From Tetragonia tetragonoides (Eukaryota > Streptophyta > Magnoliopsida > Caryophyllales > Aizoaceae), in the NCBI GenBank assembly GCA_038025085.1, contig CM076147.1, forward strand, positions 10,512,001 through 10,576,000: a stretch of DNA of 64,000 bases, read 5' to 3'. The notes under the pieces are model-generated. The model was given only the letters and a program-made list of their open reading frames with translations, had not been told where the DNA came from and ran no database searches. This document shows positions 22,127 through 34,500 of this stretch, one piece after another (position 1 is the first letter of the stretch; each line of letters starts with the position of its first letter). Position numbers and translations under genes: made by a program.

Positions 22127-25100
22127 ATGGCTCCTAAACTTAGAGGAGGTAGGAAAAGGAAAGCGCAAGAGATTGTTGTTCATGAGGCCCCTAATGTTTT
22201 CACTCGGGTTTTTGTTTCCGGTGTACCCCATCACCAGAGTTTCCGGTGAGCACCGGTTAGTCCAGGATGAGTTCACTCGTAGTGATTTTTATCCTACCGA
22301 TCGTTGGGAGTCCAGCGATCTTGTTTTCAAGAAGAAGGAGCATTTGGTTACCGTTGGTACCAAATGTCGGGTATGTCGTCGTTTTGTTTTTGTGCTCTTT
22401 TACACTTACAAAATCATGTGTAGGCAAACATAGAATTTTTAGTTTGAGAACTGTAGTATAGCTGAATGTGGAAAACTAACTTGCGTGAAATTGTTATTCT
22501 TGTAAATTTGTGAATTCCCGTAGGTTTCTTATATCATATATGTTTCGCATGTGAAGAATGAACTTGTATGAAATTCATCTTTAGTGATGGAAAATAAATT
22601 TGTATAAAATTTATTCTTGTCGCAATTATATATAATGGGTGAAAATAAACTTGAATGAAGTTTATTTTTGTGTTGTGGTGGTGTATGGCGTTTTGAGTAT
22701 ATTTGTGGATAATAAACTTGTGTGAAATCCGTTCTCGTTAAAATTACTCTTGTCATGTTGGTTTAGCTAGAAATGCTAAATTTTACCAATTGTAAAAATT
22801 TAGGACTAAACCGGAGACTGTTAGTTCTTACTAGGATCACCTAGCTAATTGTCTTTGCAATTATTGTGTTGTTTAGGATGTTGACACTGCCATGTGGGGT
22901 TATGGTAGCCTTTCGGGTATCGAGAAAGCCCGTAGGTATGTGACTCCTTCGGTTGACGCTATTGTGGAGCGTTGTGGCTTCGACACTTTTTACCGTCTAT
23001 TGCTTATGCTGAGTGCTCCGACCGCTTGCTTGTTAGAGGTCTGGCGGAGCGGTACTGGGATACTACCAGTACTTTTCATTTTCCTATGGGTGAGATTATG
23101 ATTACCCCTTTCGAGTTTGGTCTCATTTTCGGGCTCCCTTGCACCAGTACTCCTATCACTTATGGAGACGTGAGTAGGGAGGTTATGGTGGGGATGTTTG
23201 GCCTTTTTGGGGCCAACTGGAATGGTAGGGAGTATGACCGGACTGACGTTATGGTCCAGTTCTTGAGCAACTCGAGGAAGTTGAAGAAGGTCACGGTGGA
23301 GCAGCAGGCTCGCCTTTTCTTGGCCTATGTTCTAGCTTGTTCCGTCTTTTCGGATAAAGCTAGTAGGTATCATGTTCGCTGTTTCCCGTGCTTGCGGGAT
23401 TTGGACAGAGTTGCGGAGTATAATTGGGGTCTTCCCGCATACTCCTGTCCTCTTCGATGTTTGAGGAAGTCCAGCCGCCTCAGTGGAGAGGAGGGCGCGT
23501 CTCGCATCTCCTTAGTCCGTTATTGGAAGGTCATGGAGGTAATTTCCTTTTACCCTTCTTATACTTTGTGTTTTTGGCTTTTTACTCATAGCTTATGCCT
23601 AATCTTTGTACTTTGCATGTCTTAGATTTGGTTTTATGAGCATTTCTCTATCCTTGCCCCTCTTCTCGAGATAGGGGATTTGTCCTTTCCAGCGATGCAG
23701 ACCTAGAAGGGACGGGCATCTTGCCCATTTACTACGCTACACGCCCTCACGGAGGCGATATATCCCTTGACCGCTCAGGATGAAAAAAATTAACCTTTGT
23801 GCTTTTTTCATCCTTTTATCCTGTTGTATGCTCATTCTTGCTTTTGTAGGTCGACTGGTTCCCCTGGACGGATTACCTCCCGGTTCTCTCGGATAGATTT
23901 TTGGTTGCTCGAGAGTATGACCAGAGGAGGATCCTTATCGAGGGTTGAGTGGTTCTTGGGAGAGAGACTGATTAGGCAGACTTTCTCCGACCTTCCGGCT
24001 CCGAGGATTCCTTTGTATCCTCCGGATTTTATGCTTTATGTTCGTCACCTTTCCGTGGAGCAGGTAAGGACGACTACTGTCGGGGCGAATGCCCTCGAGT
24101 ATCTGCTTCCAGCTGACCCTGGGGTGGATCTCATGGTGGCATATACCGAGTTTGCTGAGGCTCGGTTGTGCCCCAACTTCTCTACTGACCCGGTAAGTAA
24201 TGTACTTTTGTTTCTAAATTTCGTTTGGAAATTTAGAAATGTGTCTAATATTTTTGCGTTTTGCAGAGTGCTGCGAGTTCTTCGTCGTCTCATGCGACTG
24301 CCTCTTCTCCGCGCCCTACTCCTCCTACCATGTCGGTGAGTTATACAAGAGCGGACGGGTATCCTCAGGTTATACAGATTTCTGAGTTTTGTGGTCCCGA
24401 TGAGGAGGTTGAGGGATTGCCTCTACCAGCTGGCTGTAGGGGGGTAAGTGAGAATCCATTGTGATTTGCAATGTTTCCTTTGTATTCATACTGACTGTTT
24501 TTCTTATGTGCGTAGTTGGATGCCGCTGAGACGAGGAAGATCTATAAAGGCATGCATGCCTTTAAGAGTCTGACTTCCATATTCATGTCTCGGAGTGCAT
24601 GCACGAGCCGTCGGTCCGACGTTTGAGAGGTATGTTAATTTTAAGTGATAGTGCTCGATTTGAATTTTGTAATTTTCTGACCTTGGGCTTATTTAGCAGT
24701 CTTTCCTGTGGTGAGGCCTCCCAGGCCTCCAGTTGTTCGTACTCCGGAGTCGGTGTCTACGCCGCAGCGTCCTCCTCCAAGGCAGGAGAGTACAGAGGTG
24801 CGTCAAGGGACGCCTCGTGCTAGAGTGGATACAGGGAACCCGCCCCAAGTGCCTTATCTTCCGCAGTGGCCTGCACCGCCTCCCTATATGGGGTATTCGG
24901 GCTATCCTATGCCCATGTATCCTCTAGTTCCCCCAAGGGGTTCTTGGAGTCAGGAGAGTACGGGGTATGGCGGCTATCCCGGCATGTTGGAGCCACCGCG
25001 CCATTCATTGGATCCCGCTTACATGACGGGCTCATTGTTTGCTTTTGATCCTAGAGCTTGGGCGATGTCTCAGCCCGGTCCTTCAGGTGCTCCATCATCG

Positions 25101-25157
25101 AGTGGACCCGGAGAGTCGTCTCAGGCGGGTCCCAGTACTGGCGAAGATGACCAGTGA
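22127..25157 (+). pseudogene. Antisense plant-mobile-domain (PMD) gene of element B, seven exons
   Basis: ATG at 22127 (MAPKLRGGRKRKAQEIVVHE, a basic start). Readable exons, approximate: 22127-22370, 22877-23538, 23626-23780, 23850-24192, 24267-24443, 24515-24630 and 24702-25157. Introns mostly keep GT...AG (for example GTAATT at 23539 with CTTAG at 23621-23625, and GTAAGT after 24192). Exon 2 carries the PMD core STFHFPMGEIMITPFEFGLI, then ARLFLAYVLACSVFSDKA and VAEYNWGLPAYSCPLRCLRK. The last exon is proline-, glycine- and serine-rich and ends GPSTGEDDQ. Damage: frameshifts near 22210, 23000 and 23940, a TAG in exon 3 (after FPAMQT), and a GA in place of GT at the exon 3 donor. Its partner in element A has the same exon order. 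Confidence 0.8.
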
Positions 25158-25655
25158 TATTTGTTCTGGTGCATTTCGAACTGTCAGGCTTGTATTAAAC
25201 CTGCTATAAATATTGCATTTTATTCACGTACAAAAATATCACGCAAATGCCCATATGTGAATTTAATCATCTAATTTACGAATGGCAAATCACAAATCAC
25301 GATCTTCGGGAACATAGGATTCCCGAGACTTTAGCACATTTGGGGTACCCCTTTCCCGAAAATAAAAAATAAAGTAAAGAAACACAAAAATAGGAAAAGA
25401 TGATTAAGAGGGGAAATATTAATCAAGAAAATAAAGAATCAGAAAATAAAGGGAATAAAAGAGGAACTTAATAATCAAAATAAAAAGAAGGAAAGAAAAT
25501 ATAAAGGGAATAAATAGAAAAGTGGCAAGAGCCAAAATTATGGTAAGAAAATATAAGAGAAGGCTTCAAAAATCTGTCCAAGTAGGGATTAGGAAGGTAG
25601 AGCTCAGTTAAACGGTGGGGTCGGGTGGACCGAGGCCTCTCGCGAAATAGCACTT
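25158..25655. other. Spacer between the two antisense genes of element B
   Basis: From about 25330 the sequence is strongly purine-rich on the plus strand (AAAATAAAG-type runs). No gene recognised. It holds the 3' end of the PMD transcript and the distal promoter of the DUF7745-like gene. Confidence 0.5.
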
Positions 25656-25877
25656 CAGGCGCCTATACAGGGTGACCGCTAGAGCTCCTAGCGACTGTGC
25701 TAGAGCTCTAGCGGCTGTCGCTTGTCCTAGTGGTCAAGCGCTTGTTGGAGCGGCTTAGCCGCTTGTCCTAACGGCTAAGCCGTCCGGACTAGTTGTGAGG
25801 CCGCCTGGCCCCTTTTTCGTCGGTTGTCTAAATTTCCTTAATTTATCGATGAGAATCTAACCGGGGCCTCTATATAG
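25656..25877 (+). promoter_or_regulatory. Promoter of the antisense DUF7745-like gene, element B
   Basis: Starts with CAGGCGCCTATACAGG (25656-25671), identical to the LTR 16-mer and in the same orientation relative to transcription. The cluster 25676-25810 follows, with AGCGGCTTAGCCGCT (25749-25763), ACGGCTAAGCCGT and CTAGAGCTCTAGCGG variants. A TATA element TATATA lies at 25871-25876, about 90 bp before the ATG at 25965. Confidence 0.75.
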
Positions 25878-25964
25878 TTGGGTTTCTTTCTTTTCTCTTC
25901 TCACTACTTGCATCGAGCCCCTAGAGAGAGCAAATTCCTTGAGAGAAAATTCCTAATCTTAACA

Positions 25965-27486
25965 ATGGTGAACTTTGATGATGTCTTTGATGCTTGGTTG
26001 GCTTCCATGACGGTAGAGGAAAGATTAGAGCTCACCCCTTTCCATCTTAATGCCTTCTTTCACCTTAAACAAGTCAAGAGTTTGTGGGATTTCCTTCATG
26101 CTTCTATTGATTTTGGGACCCAAAAATCCATGTCTTCTGTTTTGGTGCTCACGAGATGTGCCCGTTGGTGGAGGAGTTCTCCGATATAATTGACTTTTCA
26201 ACCGAAAGCCCTCCCTCCGTTCCTTACTTGGGGAATGCTTTTGTGGGTGATTTTCAAAGGTATCTCGGGTTGTCTCCCCGTCAAGCGGGTCAAGTGCTTC
26301 ATGGTGAGGACGTTGATCTTGCCAAGCTTGTGACTGCGCGGGATGCGATGGATATGAGGTACAAGAAATGTGTCTTTGTATTTTTCCTCCTCCTTCGTTA
26401 TTTGTTCGTTGGTGGTAATGAAGATGCTCTTATTCCCTCCGAAAAGAAGTTGACCATCAATAGGGGCAAAGCTTGCCTACTTAGGGTGAGCGAGCGAATT
26501 CAATTGGATAGTTCTCCTATGCACTTGGCCGTGGGAGAGACAATCCTTGCTTTAGATAGGCTCAAGAGCAATCCTCAAGAGTCCTTCACCGAGAGCCCTT
26601 TACTCCTTCAAGTATGTTTTGTGATAAAGCCTTAATCTTTGTGGATTTAACTTTATTTGGTGAAATTCTCATCTTGTATTGACTTGAATTTTTCTTTTGA
26701 TGCTTTTGTGTAGATATGGCTTCAAGAGAGACTCCACTTGCTTGAGGCCCCAATAGACACTAGGGAGTTCCTCCCTAAGCATTTTCCGGTGAGGCACCGA
26801 AAGTTCTCCGAATCCTCTCTGGAGGAGTGGATAGCATATTTCTACACCGACATCCAACCGGCTTGGTTCGTCCCGTGGTGGCGTACCACCAAGATTGTAG
26901 GGTGTAGTGAGAATGTGCCCTTTACGAAGATGATTGGTTTGTATACTTTGACGTTCTTCTTACCGAACCGCCTCCTCCGCCAATATGGCTTAAGGCAAAG
27001 GATTCCGAATGTAAGTTGTGAACCTCCTTGCCAAAGGCCCTTAACATCCTCCTTGGTGTCTAATTGGGAACGACACTAGAATCGTCGCCAAGTGTGGACT
27101 AAGCTGGTATACCCGCATTTGAATGGGTTGTCTAGCTTTTATGAGGAGTGGATTTGGAGCGGTGACCACCAAGTCAACCAAAGGCTCCTAGAAGAGGAAA
27201 ATAAGTTGTTCAAGGCCCGCAAATATGAATTATAACTCCCGTTGATAGGCCCGCTAGACCTTCCAAGCCCCAAACTAAGGGTAAGGGAAAAGGCAAGGAA
27301 AACGCCCAATCCAAGAAGAGAAAGAATTCGGCCCATTCGGCCAAGCAAGTAGCTCCAAGTAGGCCCAATGATCACGAGGCCTCTTCTAGCTATGGCAGGG
27401 AAAGATGGGCTCCAAAAGAACGAATGGAACATGATGAGCCTAGAGAGCCCGCCCAAGAGCCCGAAGTTAAGGACAAGGAGGAGTAG
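25965..27486 (+). pseudogene. Antisense DUF7745-like gene of element B, two exons
   Basis: ATG at 25965 (MVNFDDVFDAWLASMTVEER). Blocks in order: LELTPFHLNAFFHL; FWDPKIHVFCFGAHEMCPLV (one-base frameshift at about 26112); YLGLSPRQAGQVLHGEDVDL; LAVGETILALDRLKSNPQES; LLLQ, then a GTATGT...GTGTAG intron at about 26611-26713; IWLQERLHLLEAPIDTREFL; SLEEWIAYFYTDIQPAWFVP; MIGLYTLTFFLPNRLLRQYG; then a lysine-rich tail with stops, ending TAG at 27486. The F-WDP, IW-LQ-L, EW-F and GLY-RQYG pattern resembles DUF7745 proteins. It is homologous to 11340-12685 in element A, which lacks the intron. It lies convergent to integrase. Confidence 0.75.
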
Positions 27487-27936
27487 TCCACCTCTAGTTG
27501 TCTAGCAAGTCTTGTTCTTTTTGCTTAGTAGAATAATTCAAATAACGGGTTTGCATGCCCAAGTAGATGTAGCTTAGAATTGCCCTTTTATTTATTTATT
27601 ATTTTTCTCGCACTTATTATTATTATTATTATTATTAGAGCACGTAATGGACTTTAGCCATATTAATGAAAGACTTGCTTATTTTTGCATTAATCGAATG
27701 GATTAAAACTCCCTTAGAGATTTATTTTATTAAAGTGGTGGGGCCCAAGTGATATGGGTTACCTACATATCCATGAGCAATCAGGCCAATGTAGTTTGTA
27801 AAACCAAATCCAGTTTTTATTTTATTTTATTAATTTTTTTAATTTTTTTTTTCCGGTTGGGGGCGCCGCGTGGACGGGTTTGACCGATTTTGACTTGGAT
27901 TTGGTGCCTTAGTGGGCTCTCCCAAAGGTTTAACAT
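27487..27936. other. Convergent spacer in element B
   Basis: AT-rich sequence between the ends of the DUF7745-like gene (plus) and integrase (minus), with a short ATT run near 27617-27637. No gene recognised. Confidence 0.5.
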
Positions 27937-28687
27937 TTATGCATAGAATCGCTTAAGTTGGTCCATGTTTGGGAGTTCAGGGAACTCGTTGCCGTCTAAA
28001 TCCATTAACTTTACCGCTCCACAGGATAATATTGTCTTGATGATGTATTGGCCGGCCCAATTAGGCTTGAACTTTCCCCGAGGGTCGACTACAATTGGTC
28101 TTACCTCTTTTAGGACTAAGTCTCCTTCTTTTAGTCATCTAGCCTTCAATCGTTGATCAAAATATCTTGCCATCCTTGCTTGGTAGATAGGACCATAATG
28201 TAGGGCATTTAGTCGTCTTTCATCTAGCAAAACCAATTGGTCAAACCGAGCCTAGACTTAACCCACTTTGGGTAATTCACTTTCCAAAGCTATCCTTAAG
28301 GAAGGGATTTCTACCTCGACTGGGAGTACCGCCTCCATTGCGTATACTAAAGAATAAGGCGTTGCTCCTGTCAAGGATCGAATAGTGGTTCTATACCCCC
28401 ATAAGGCAAATTGTAGCTTGTCGGGCCAATCTTCGTAGTTTTCTGTCATCTTAGCTATCATCTGTTTCACGTTCTTGTTTACGGATTCTACGGCTCCATT
28501 CGTTTGTGGCCTATAAGGTGAAGCCTGTCGATGTTGAATTTTTAAACTTAGTGAAAAGCTCGGCAACGTCCTTTTTGAATTGGGTCCCGTGATCACTTAT
28601 GATTTCGTGGGGCACTCCGTATCTGGTAATGATGTTGTCATGTATGAACTTTGCCACGTGTTTTGACGCTATCCTTGCGTACGAACG
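27937..28687 (-). pseudogene. Element B integrase, C-terminal half
   Basis: Continues the integrase from 39591 after removal of element C and one GAACG copy. Reads ARIASKHVAKFIHDNIITRY, IISDHGTQFKKDV (second catalytic Asp), SPYRPQTNGAVESVNKNV (Glu), FALWGYRTTIRSLTGATPYS and the C-terminal domain to MDQLKRFYA with TAA at 27939-27937. It contains a frameshift near 28550 and stops near 28260. It aligns well with the integrase of element A. Confidence 0.87.
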
Positions 28688-31329
28688 TGTAACACCCCTG
28701 AATTTGCAACGATTTCCTGGGAACTATCGACGTCGTTGTGCACGACTCGACATCGCTGAACCGTCTCGAACCCGAGGGGATGTCACTGCAACATTTATCA
28801 CTAAGGAATAAATGCTAAGCAGAAAGAAAGACTAGGCATCAAAAGGAGCTTACTAAGGAACTAAACAAACTAAACAGTTAATATCAGAGTTGTTTATATA
28901 GTGAGCTAAAAACCAGTAAACCAAATTTATTACAACTTCCCTTCAAAGGGCTAAATCCAATAAAAATCCTAATGATCTAAACTGAACAGAAACAGTTCTA
29001 AAAACCGACGCCAACTCTACCTTCCAAGCTGTACGTCCTCAATCAACTAAACCTGCACTTTGGTTTCCGTGACGGAAACAAAATACAGAAGAAAAGAAAA
29101 GAAACAAAAGAGAAACAAAAATCAGATAAACTGAATAAACGTCATCCGTACCCAGTAAAAACATTTCACAAAGCTTACCTGAGGTTTTAGAAGAATCATT
29201 GAAATTCATTTGCATACGCACATAAGCATATAATCAAGCATACGCACAACGACATTCTTTCATATGCAATTCTTGTATAGTGATCACACGAAATACGACA
29301 TAGACATTCCGTCTTGATTAGAGAGATGTAAGAGAGCGAATAGAACAGCGATTACCAATACTGTTCATCGAAGATACAATCACGCCATGGACTTAATGAC
29401 TCTAGTGTGCACACTACTTCTAGTACAATTACAGGAGCCTAGAGGACTTAATAAATGGAGAATGATCCGTCCAAGGTGTCCATAAGTAACTTGGGAATCA
29501 CTCATCCCTTGAACTACACCGTTAGGTGCAATCCCGATTGCTCGACTACTCCTAGGGATCCATTAGGAGTCTTACTCTCATTTAATTTAATTCACATAAT
29601 TGGCATTGGTTGACATAAGTGGTACTACGAGACCACGACTTACTAATTCATTTCATGTTCTTGACAATGAATAGTAAATAACGACAATAATGATAATCCA
29701 ATACGATGAGAATTAAACATGCTTTAATTCAATAACGACGATAATTCAATAATGATGACAAGTAATGTCTAGCACAATTTCGGCAGCACTTCGGCAAGGT
29801 AATATGATATCCAAAAATTCACAAATCACCAGCGACATTTAACGATAATATATAGGTGCTCACCAGCACTCAGTAATACCCATACCAATTAGCATATAAT
29901 TAATAGCATAATAATATTAATAATTCGCTATTCAACAATTGTCCAATAATCGTCATATGGACTAATTAATTCCCAAAACATGCTAACATCAACATGCTAA
30001 TTATAACTCATACATACAGCAGTGAATCATGCTTAATAACTTCATAATAACGACGATATAATTTAATCATGCTTTGCATATCAAATTCACAAGAAATTCC
30101 CAATTAGCACATAACACATCAAAATAGTTTTGATGGGGCTGTGGAAGAAGGTAGGCATGAGCGCTTGCCACTAATACGCTATGAACAGTAAGTATGCTCC
30201 AACCAATCGACAATAATCACGCTTGCTCGTTAAGTCCTAATTAAAAACAATTACCAAATCAGTATTAATTAAATACGAAAATACAAATAGTAACAAAATC
30301 TCAATATGATATTTTTATTAAATTCCTTGATTTATTTAAACCAATCTAGGCTTTTGAAAATCCGAATTCCGATTTCGAATGAGTGCAGAAAAATATAAAT
30401 ATTAAATCAAAAATACTGAAAATTGAATTAATAATTACGAAAAAATTTAAAAACGAAACCCTAACTTCAAAGCTAGGTCTAGGTGACGGGTACCCATGCA
30501 TGGGGCCCATAACCTGACCCATCACCACCACCACCACCCACTGACCACCATGGCCAGTGGTGGTGGTCGCCGGTGCTCCGGCGAGGAGAGGAGAGAAAAA
30601 GAGAGAGTTTGAGAAGAGAGAGAGGGAGAGAACGAACGGGAGAGAAGGAGACAGAAGATGGGTGGAGACGGGGCCAGGCCCTTCGCGCCCTTGCGGTCGA
30701 CGACCGTCGTCTAGGAGGCGGCCTGGCGACGATCGCGACCGTCCGCGATTGCAACCGCGAGGGGGAGGCGAGACGTGAAGAGAGAGGAAAAAGAAAGAAA
30801 AAGAGAGAGAGAGAACGAACGACTTACCGCCGGTGAGGGTGGCTCGCTGGTGGTCGGCGGTGGCAAGGGCTGCCGCAAGAGAGGTGAGAGGAGAGAGAAC
30901 CGGTGAGGGAGAGAGAGAGGATGGTGAGAGAGAGGACGGTGAGAGAGAGTGCCTGAGGGTATTGGCTCAGTTTGCAAAACTGATCAACTGTCTCACCTTT
31001 TCCTTATATAGGCCCTCAGTCAACCCAAATCAAATACTACTAGGTTTAGGAATTTATTTAATAATTTTCTGATTTAAATAACAAATTAAAACTAATTAAA
31101 ACTATTTAAAATTATATGAATAATTCTTATTCATATATAAAACATTTTAATTAAACTCCTCAAAATTAATAAATACAATTTATGATAGTCCCATAATAAT
31201 AATTAATATTATTATGGCTTTAATTGAATAAATCGAATCCTTAAATGAATATACGATTTAATCTCCGAAACTATTTGTAAATCATTTATAAATCAATATA
31301 ATAATTATAGAAAATATTGGGGTATCACA
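28688..31329 (-). repeat. Element C 3' LTR, complete
   Basis: On the minus strand it runs TGTGATACCCCAAT to GGGGTGTTACA, about 2.64 kb. The solo LTR at 54395-57071 is the same family in plus orientation. 30540-30960 is GC-rich with long CT/AG runs, which produces several spurious basic or proline-rich ORFs in both strands. Its U5 end is repeated at 37979-38436, 38437-39347 and 39529-39585. Confidence 0.92.
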
Positions 31330-31589
31330 TTCTACCCTCCTTACAAGAAGTTTCGGGAGTAATCACTTCCCAAAGCAAAACGAGTTTACCTATACGAAGG
31401 TATAAAACAATTTCTAGGACACTAACATATGCAAGATGAGCAAGTACGATCGTGATTCTAAGTTGATTAGCGTGCACCATGCAATGCTTGAACATGAAAT
31501 TCGTGCAAAGCGATAAACAAAACATGCGAAAAGACGAAATTTTGAGGCGTGACATTCTACCCTCTTTAAAAGGAGTTTCGTCCCGAAAC
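31330..31589 (-). other. Element C polypurine tract and 3' UTR with a second PPT-like copy
   Basis: The minus strand TAAGGAGGGTAGAA (31343-31330) abuts the LTR start. A diverged copy of the same block, TTCTACCCTCTTTAAAAGG on the plus strand at about 31555-31573, lies some 225 bp further upstream, directly before the pol stop. The copy may be a fossil of a former LTR junction. Confidence 0.75.
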
Positions 31590-34500
31590 TCAAGTGGGAC
31601 TAGTACCTTCTAGGAAGAGGTCTGGATGCTTCTCGCGCATCATGGATTCACCTTCCCGTGTTGCTTCTTCTTGACCTTTTCGAGACCAAACGACTTTGAC
31701 GATCGAAATAGCCTTTGTTCGAGTTGAGCGCTCTTTGCGATCCACTATCTTGATAGGACGCTCTTCATAAGTCAAACTTTCATCGAGATCAATCGTTTCT
31801 GGTTGAACGACATGAGTTGGATCATGTACGTATCGCTTCAACTGAGAGACATGAAACACACTGTGGACTTTTGCAAGTTCCACAGGTAAAGCTAATCGAT
31901 AAGAAACTTCACCAATCCTTTCCAGAATCTCGTAAGGTCCAATATAACGTGGACTTAACTTCCCCTTACGACCAAAATGCATGACACCTTTGGTAGGAGA
32001 TACTCGCAAAAGTACCTTGCTTCCTACCTCAAACTCATCAGGTATACGACCTCTATCTGCGTATGATTTCTGGCGATCTTGAGCATTACGCATCTTTGCT
32101 TGAATCACTTTGACCACTTCGACGGTCTGCTGGATCATATCTAGACCCAAAACTGTAGTTTCACTAATGTCGTTCCAACAAACTGGCGATCTACACTTCC
32201 TACCATACAATGCTTCATATGGTGCTCGATCAATGCTTGAGTGATAGCTATTGTTGTAAGAAAACTCAATCAACGGAATGTGTGTATCCCACGAGCCTTG
32301 ATACTCGAGAGCACACGCTCGAAGCATATCCTCCAAGGTCTGAATCGTTCTTTCCGTCTAAACATCAGTCGTAGGATCAAAAGCAGTACTGAACTTCAAT
32401 TTGCTTCCAAAAGCTTCTTGCAATTTCTTCCAAAAATGAGATAGAAATCTCGAGTCTCTATCTGAAACGATATCCTCTGGAACACCATGAGGTCTCATGA
32501 CTTCCTTGACGTAAGAATCCGCTAGCTTCTCCATTTCCCAAGTGTCATTCATTGAGATGAATCTCCCAACTTTCGTCAAATGATCCACAACTACCCAAAT
32601 GGCGTGGTTCTTCTTCTTTGTCAATGGTAAACCCATGACAAAGTCCATTGAAATTTAATTTCATTTCCACGTAGGGACTTCAAGCGATTGTATCATTCGA
32701 CCAGGTCTCTTGTGTTCGATCTTCACCTTCTGGCACGTCAGACACATAGCCACGAATTCAGCGACATCTTGTTTCATACCTTTCCACCAGAACATTTGGC
32801 GAAGGTCTTTGTAAAGCTTGTCTCCACCAGGATCTAAAGAATAAGGTGTATTATGAGCTTCACCCAGAATCTGACTCTTGATCTCCGGGTCATTTGGCAC
32901 ACAGACACGATCACGAAATCTCAAGACACCGTCTTGACCAATAGAAAAGTCCTCGGATCTACCCTCGTCCTTGTGGCGTAGAATCCGTTGAAGATCCTCA
33001 TTTGTACTCTGTTTACCCTTGATCTCGTCGAGTAAGGTTGGTCGAACTAACATATGTGCTAAGGTACATTGAACGTCACCTTTCAGCACCATCTCCACAT
33101 CTAGACTATGCAAGTCACGAATGATCTCCCTTGGAAGTACTAAAGCAGTGTTCAACGTATGACGAGTCTTTCTACTCAAAGCGTCAGCTACCACGTTAGC
33201 TTTCCCTTCGTGATACTGTATGTCGATGTCGTACTCTGCCAATAACTCTAGCCATCTTCTTTGTCGCATATTCAATTCCTTTTGCGTGAATATGTACTTG
33301 AGACTCTTGTGGTTCGTAAACATCTTGACAGCAGAACAATAAAGATAATATCTCCAAATCTTCAAGGCAAATACGACAGCAGCGAGCTCTAAGTCGTGAG
33401 TAGGGTAATTATCCTCATGCTTCTTCAGTTGTCTTGAGGCATAAGCCACTACCTTACCATGTTGCATCAAAACAAAGCCTAAGCCATGCTTAGACGCGTC
33501 ACTATAGAATTCGTACCCTTCAGTTCCCGATGGCAAAGTCAAAATCGGCACGCTTGTAAGACTTTTCTTCAACTCTTGAAAAGCAGCTTCACACTTTTCC
33601 GACCACACGAACTTCGTCGTCTTTTTTATCAAGTTTGTCATAGGCTGCGCTATCTTGGAAAATCCCTCCACAAACCTACGATAGTAACCAGCTAACCCAA
33701 GAAAACTTCTGACCTCGGTCACGCTCTTCGGTGCGGACCAGTCTATAACAACAACTCCACTCCTAGACACCACATGTCCTAAGAAGGAAACATTTTCTAA
33801 CCAAAACTTGCACTTCGACAACTTGGCGTACAACTGATGTCGTCTCAAAATCTCCAAAACGGTTCGCAAGTGTTGCTCGTGCTCATCACCGTTCTTCGAA
33901 TAGACCAAAATATCGTCAATAAAGACAACATTGAACTGATCGAGATAAGGCTGGAACGTACGGTTCATCAAATCCATAAACTTCGCAGGTGCGTTCGTCA
34001 ACCCAAAAGGCATCACCGTGAACTCATAGTGTCCATACCTCGTCCTAAATGCGGTCTTTGCAATGTCAGGCTCGGAAATCCTGAGTTGATGGTATCCTGA
34101 ACGTAGATCGATCTTGGAGAAAAAAGTCGCTCCACGAAGTTGGTCAAATAGGCCGTCAATCCTCGGAAGTGGATAACGATTCTTGATCGTGATCTTGTTT
34201 AACTCTCGGTACTCTATGCACAGTCTCATACTACCATCCTTCTTACGTACGAACAAAACAGGAGCACCCCAAGGCGATACACTCGGGCGTATGCATCCCT
34301 TCTCCAGTAGTTCCTCGAGTTGCATTTTCAGTTCTTTCATCTCTGCAAGAGCCATACGATACCGAGCTTTCGAGATCAGAGCAGAACCTGGAGCTAAGTA
34401 AATCGTGAAGTCGATAATGTGTTGCGGAGGCATTCCTGGAATCTCATCTGAAAAGACGTAAGCGTACTCTGAAACAACTGGAATAGGTTTTGAAACTTCG

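Noticed and set aside
30346..31072. Basic and proline- or arginine-rich ORFs on both strands
   Set aside because: They lie in the GC-rich, AG/CT-repeat part of the element C LTR and are not conserved as frames in the solo LTR.
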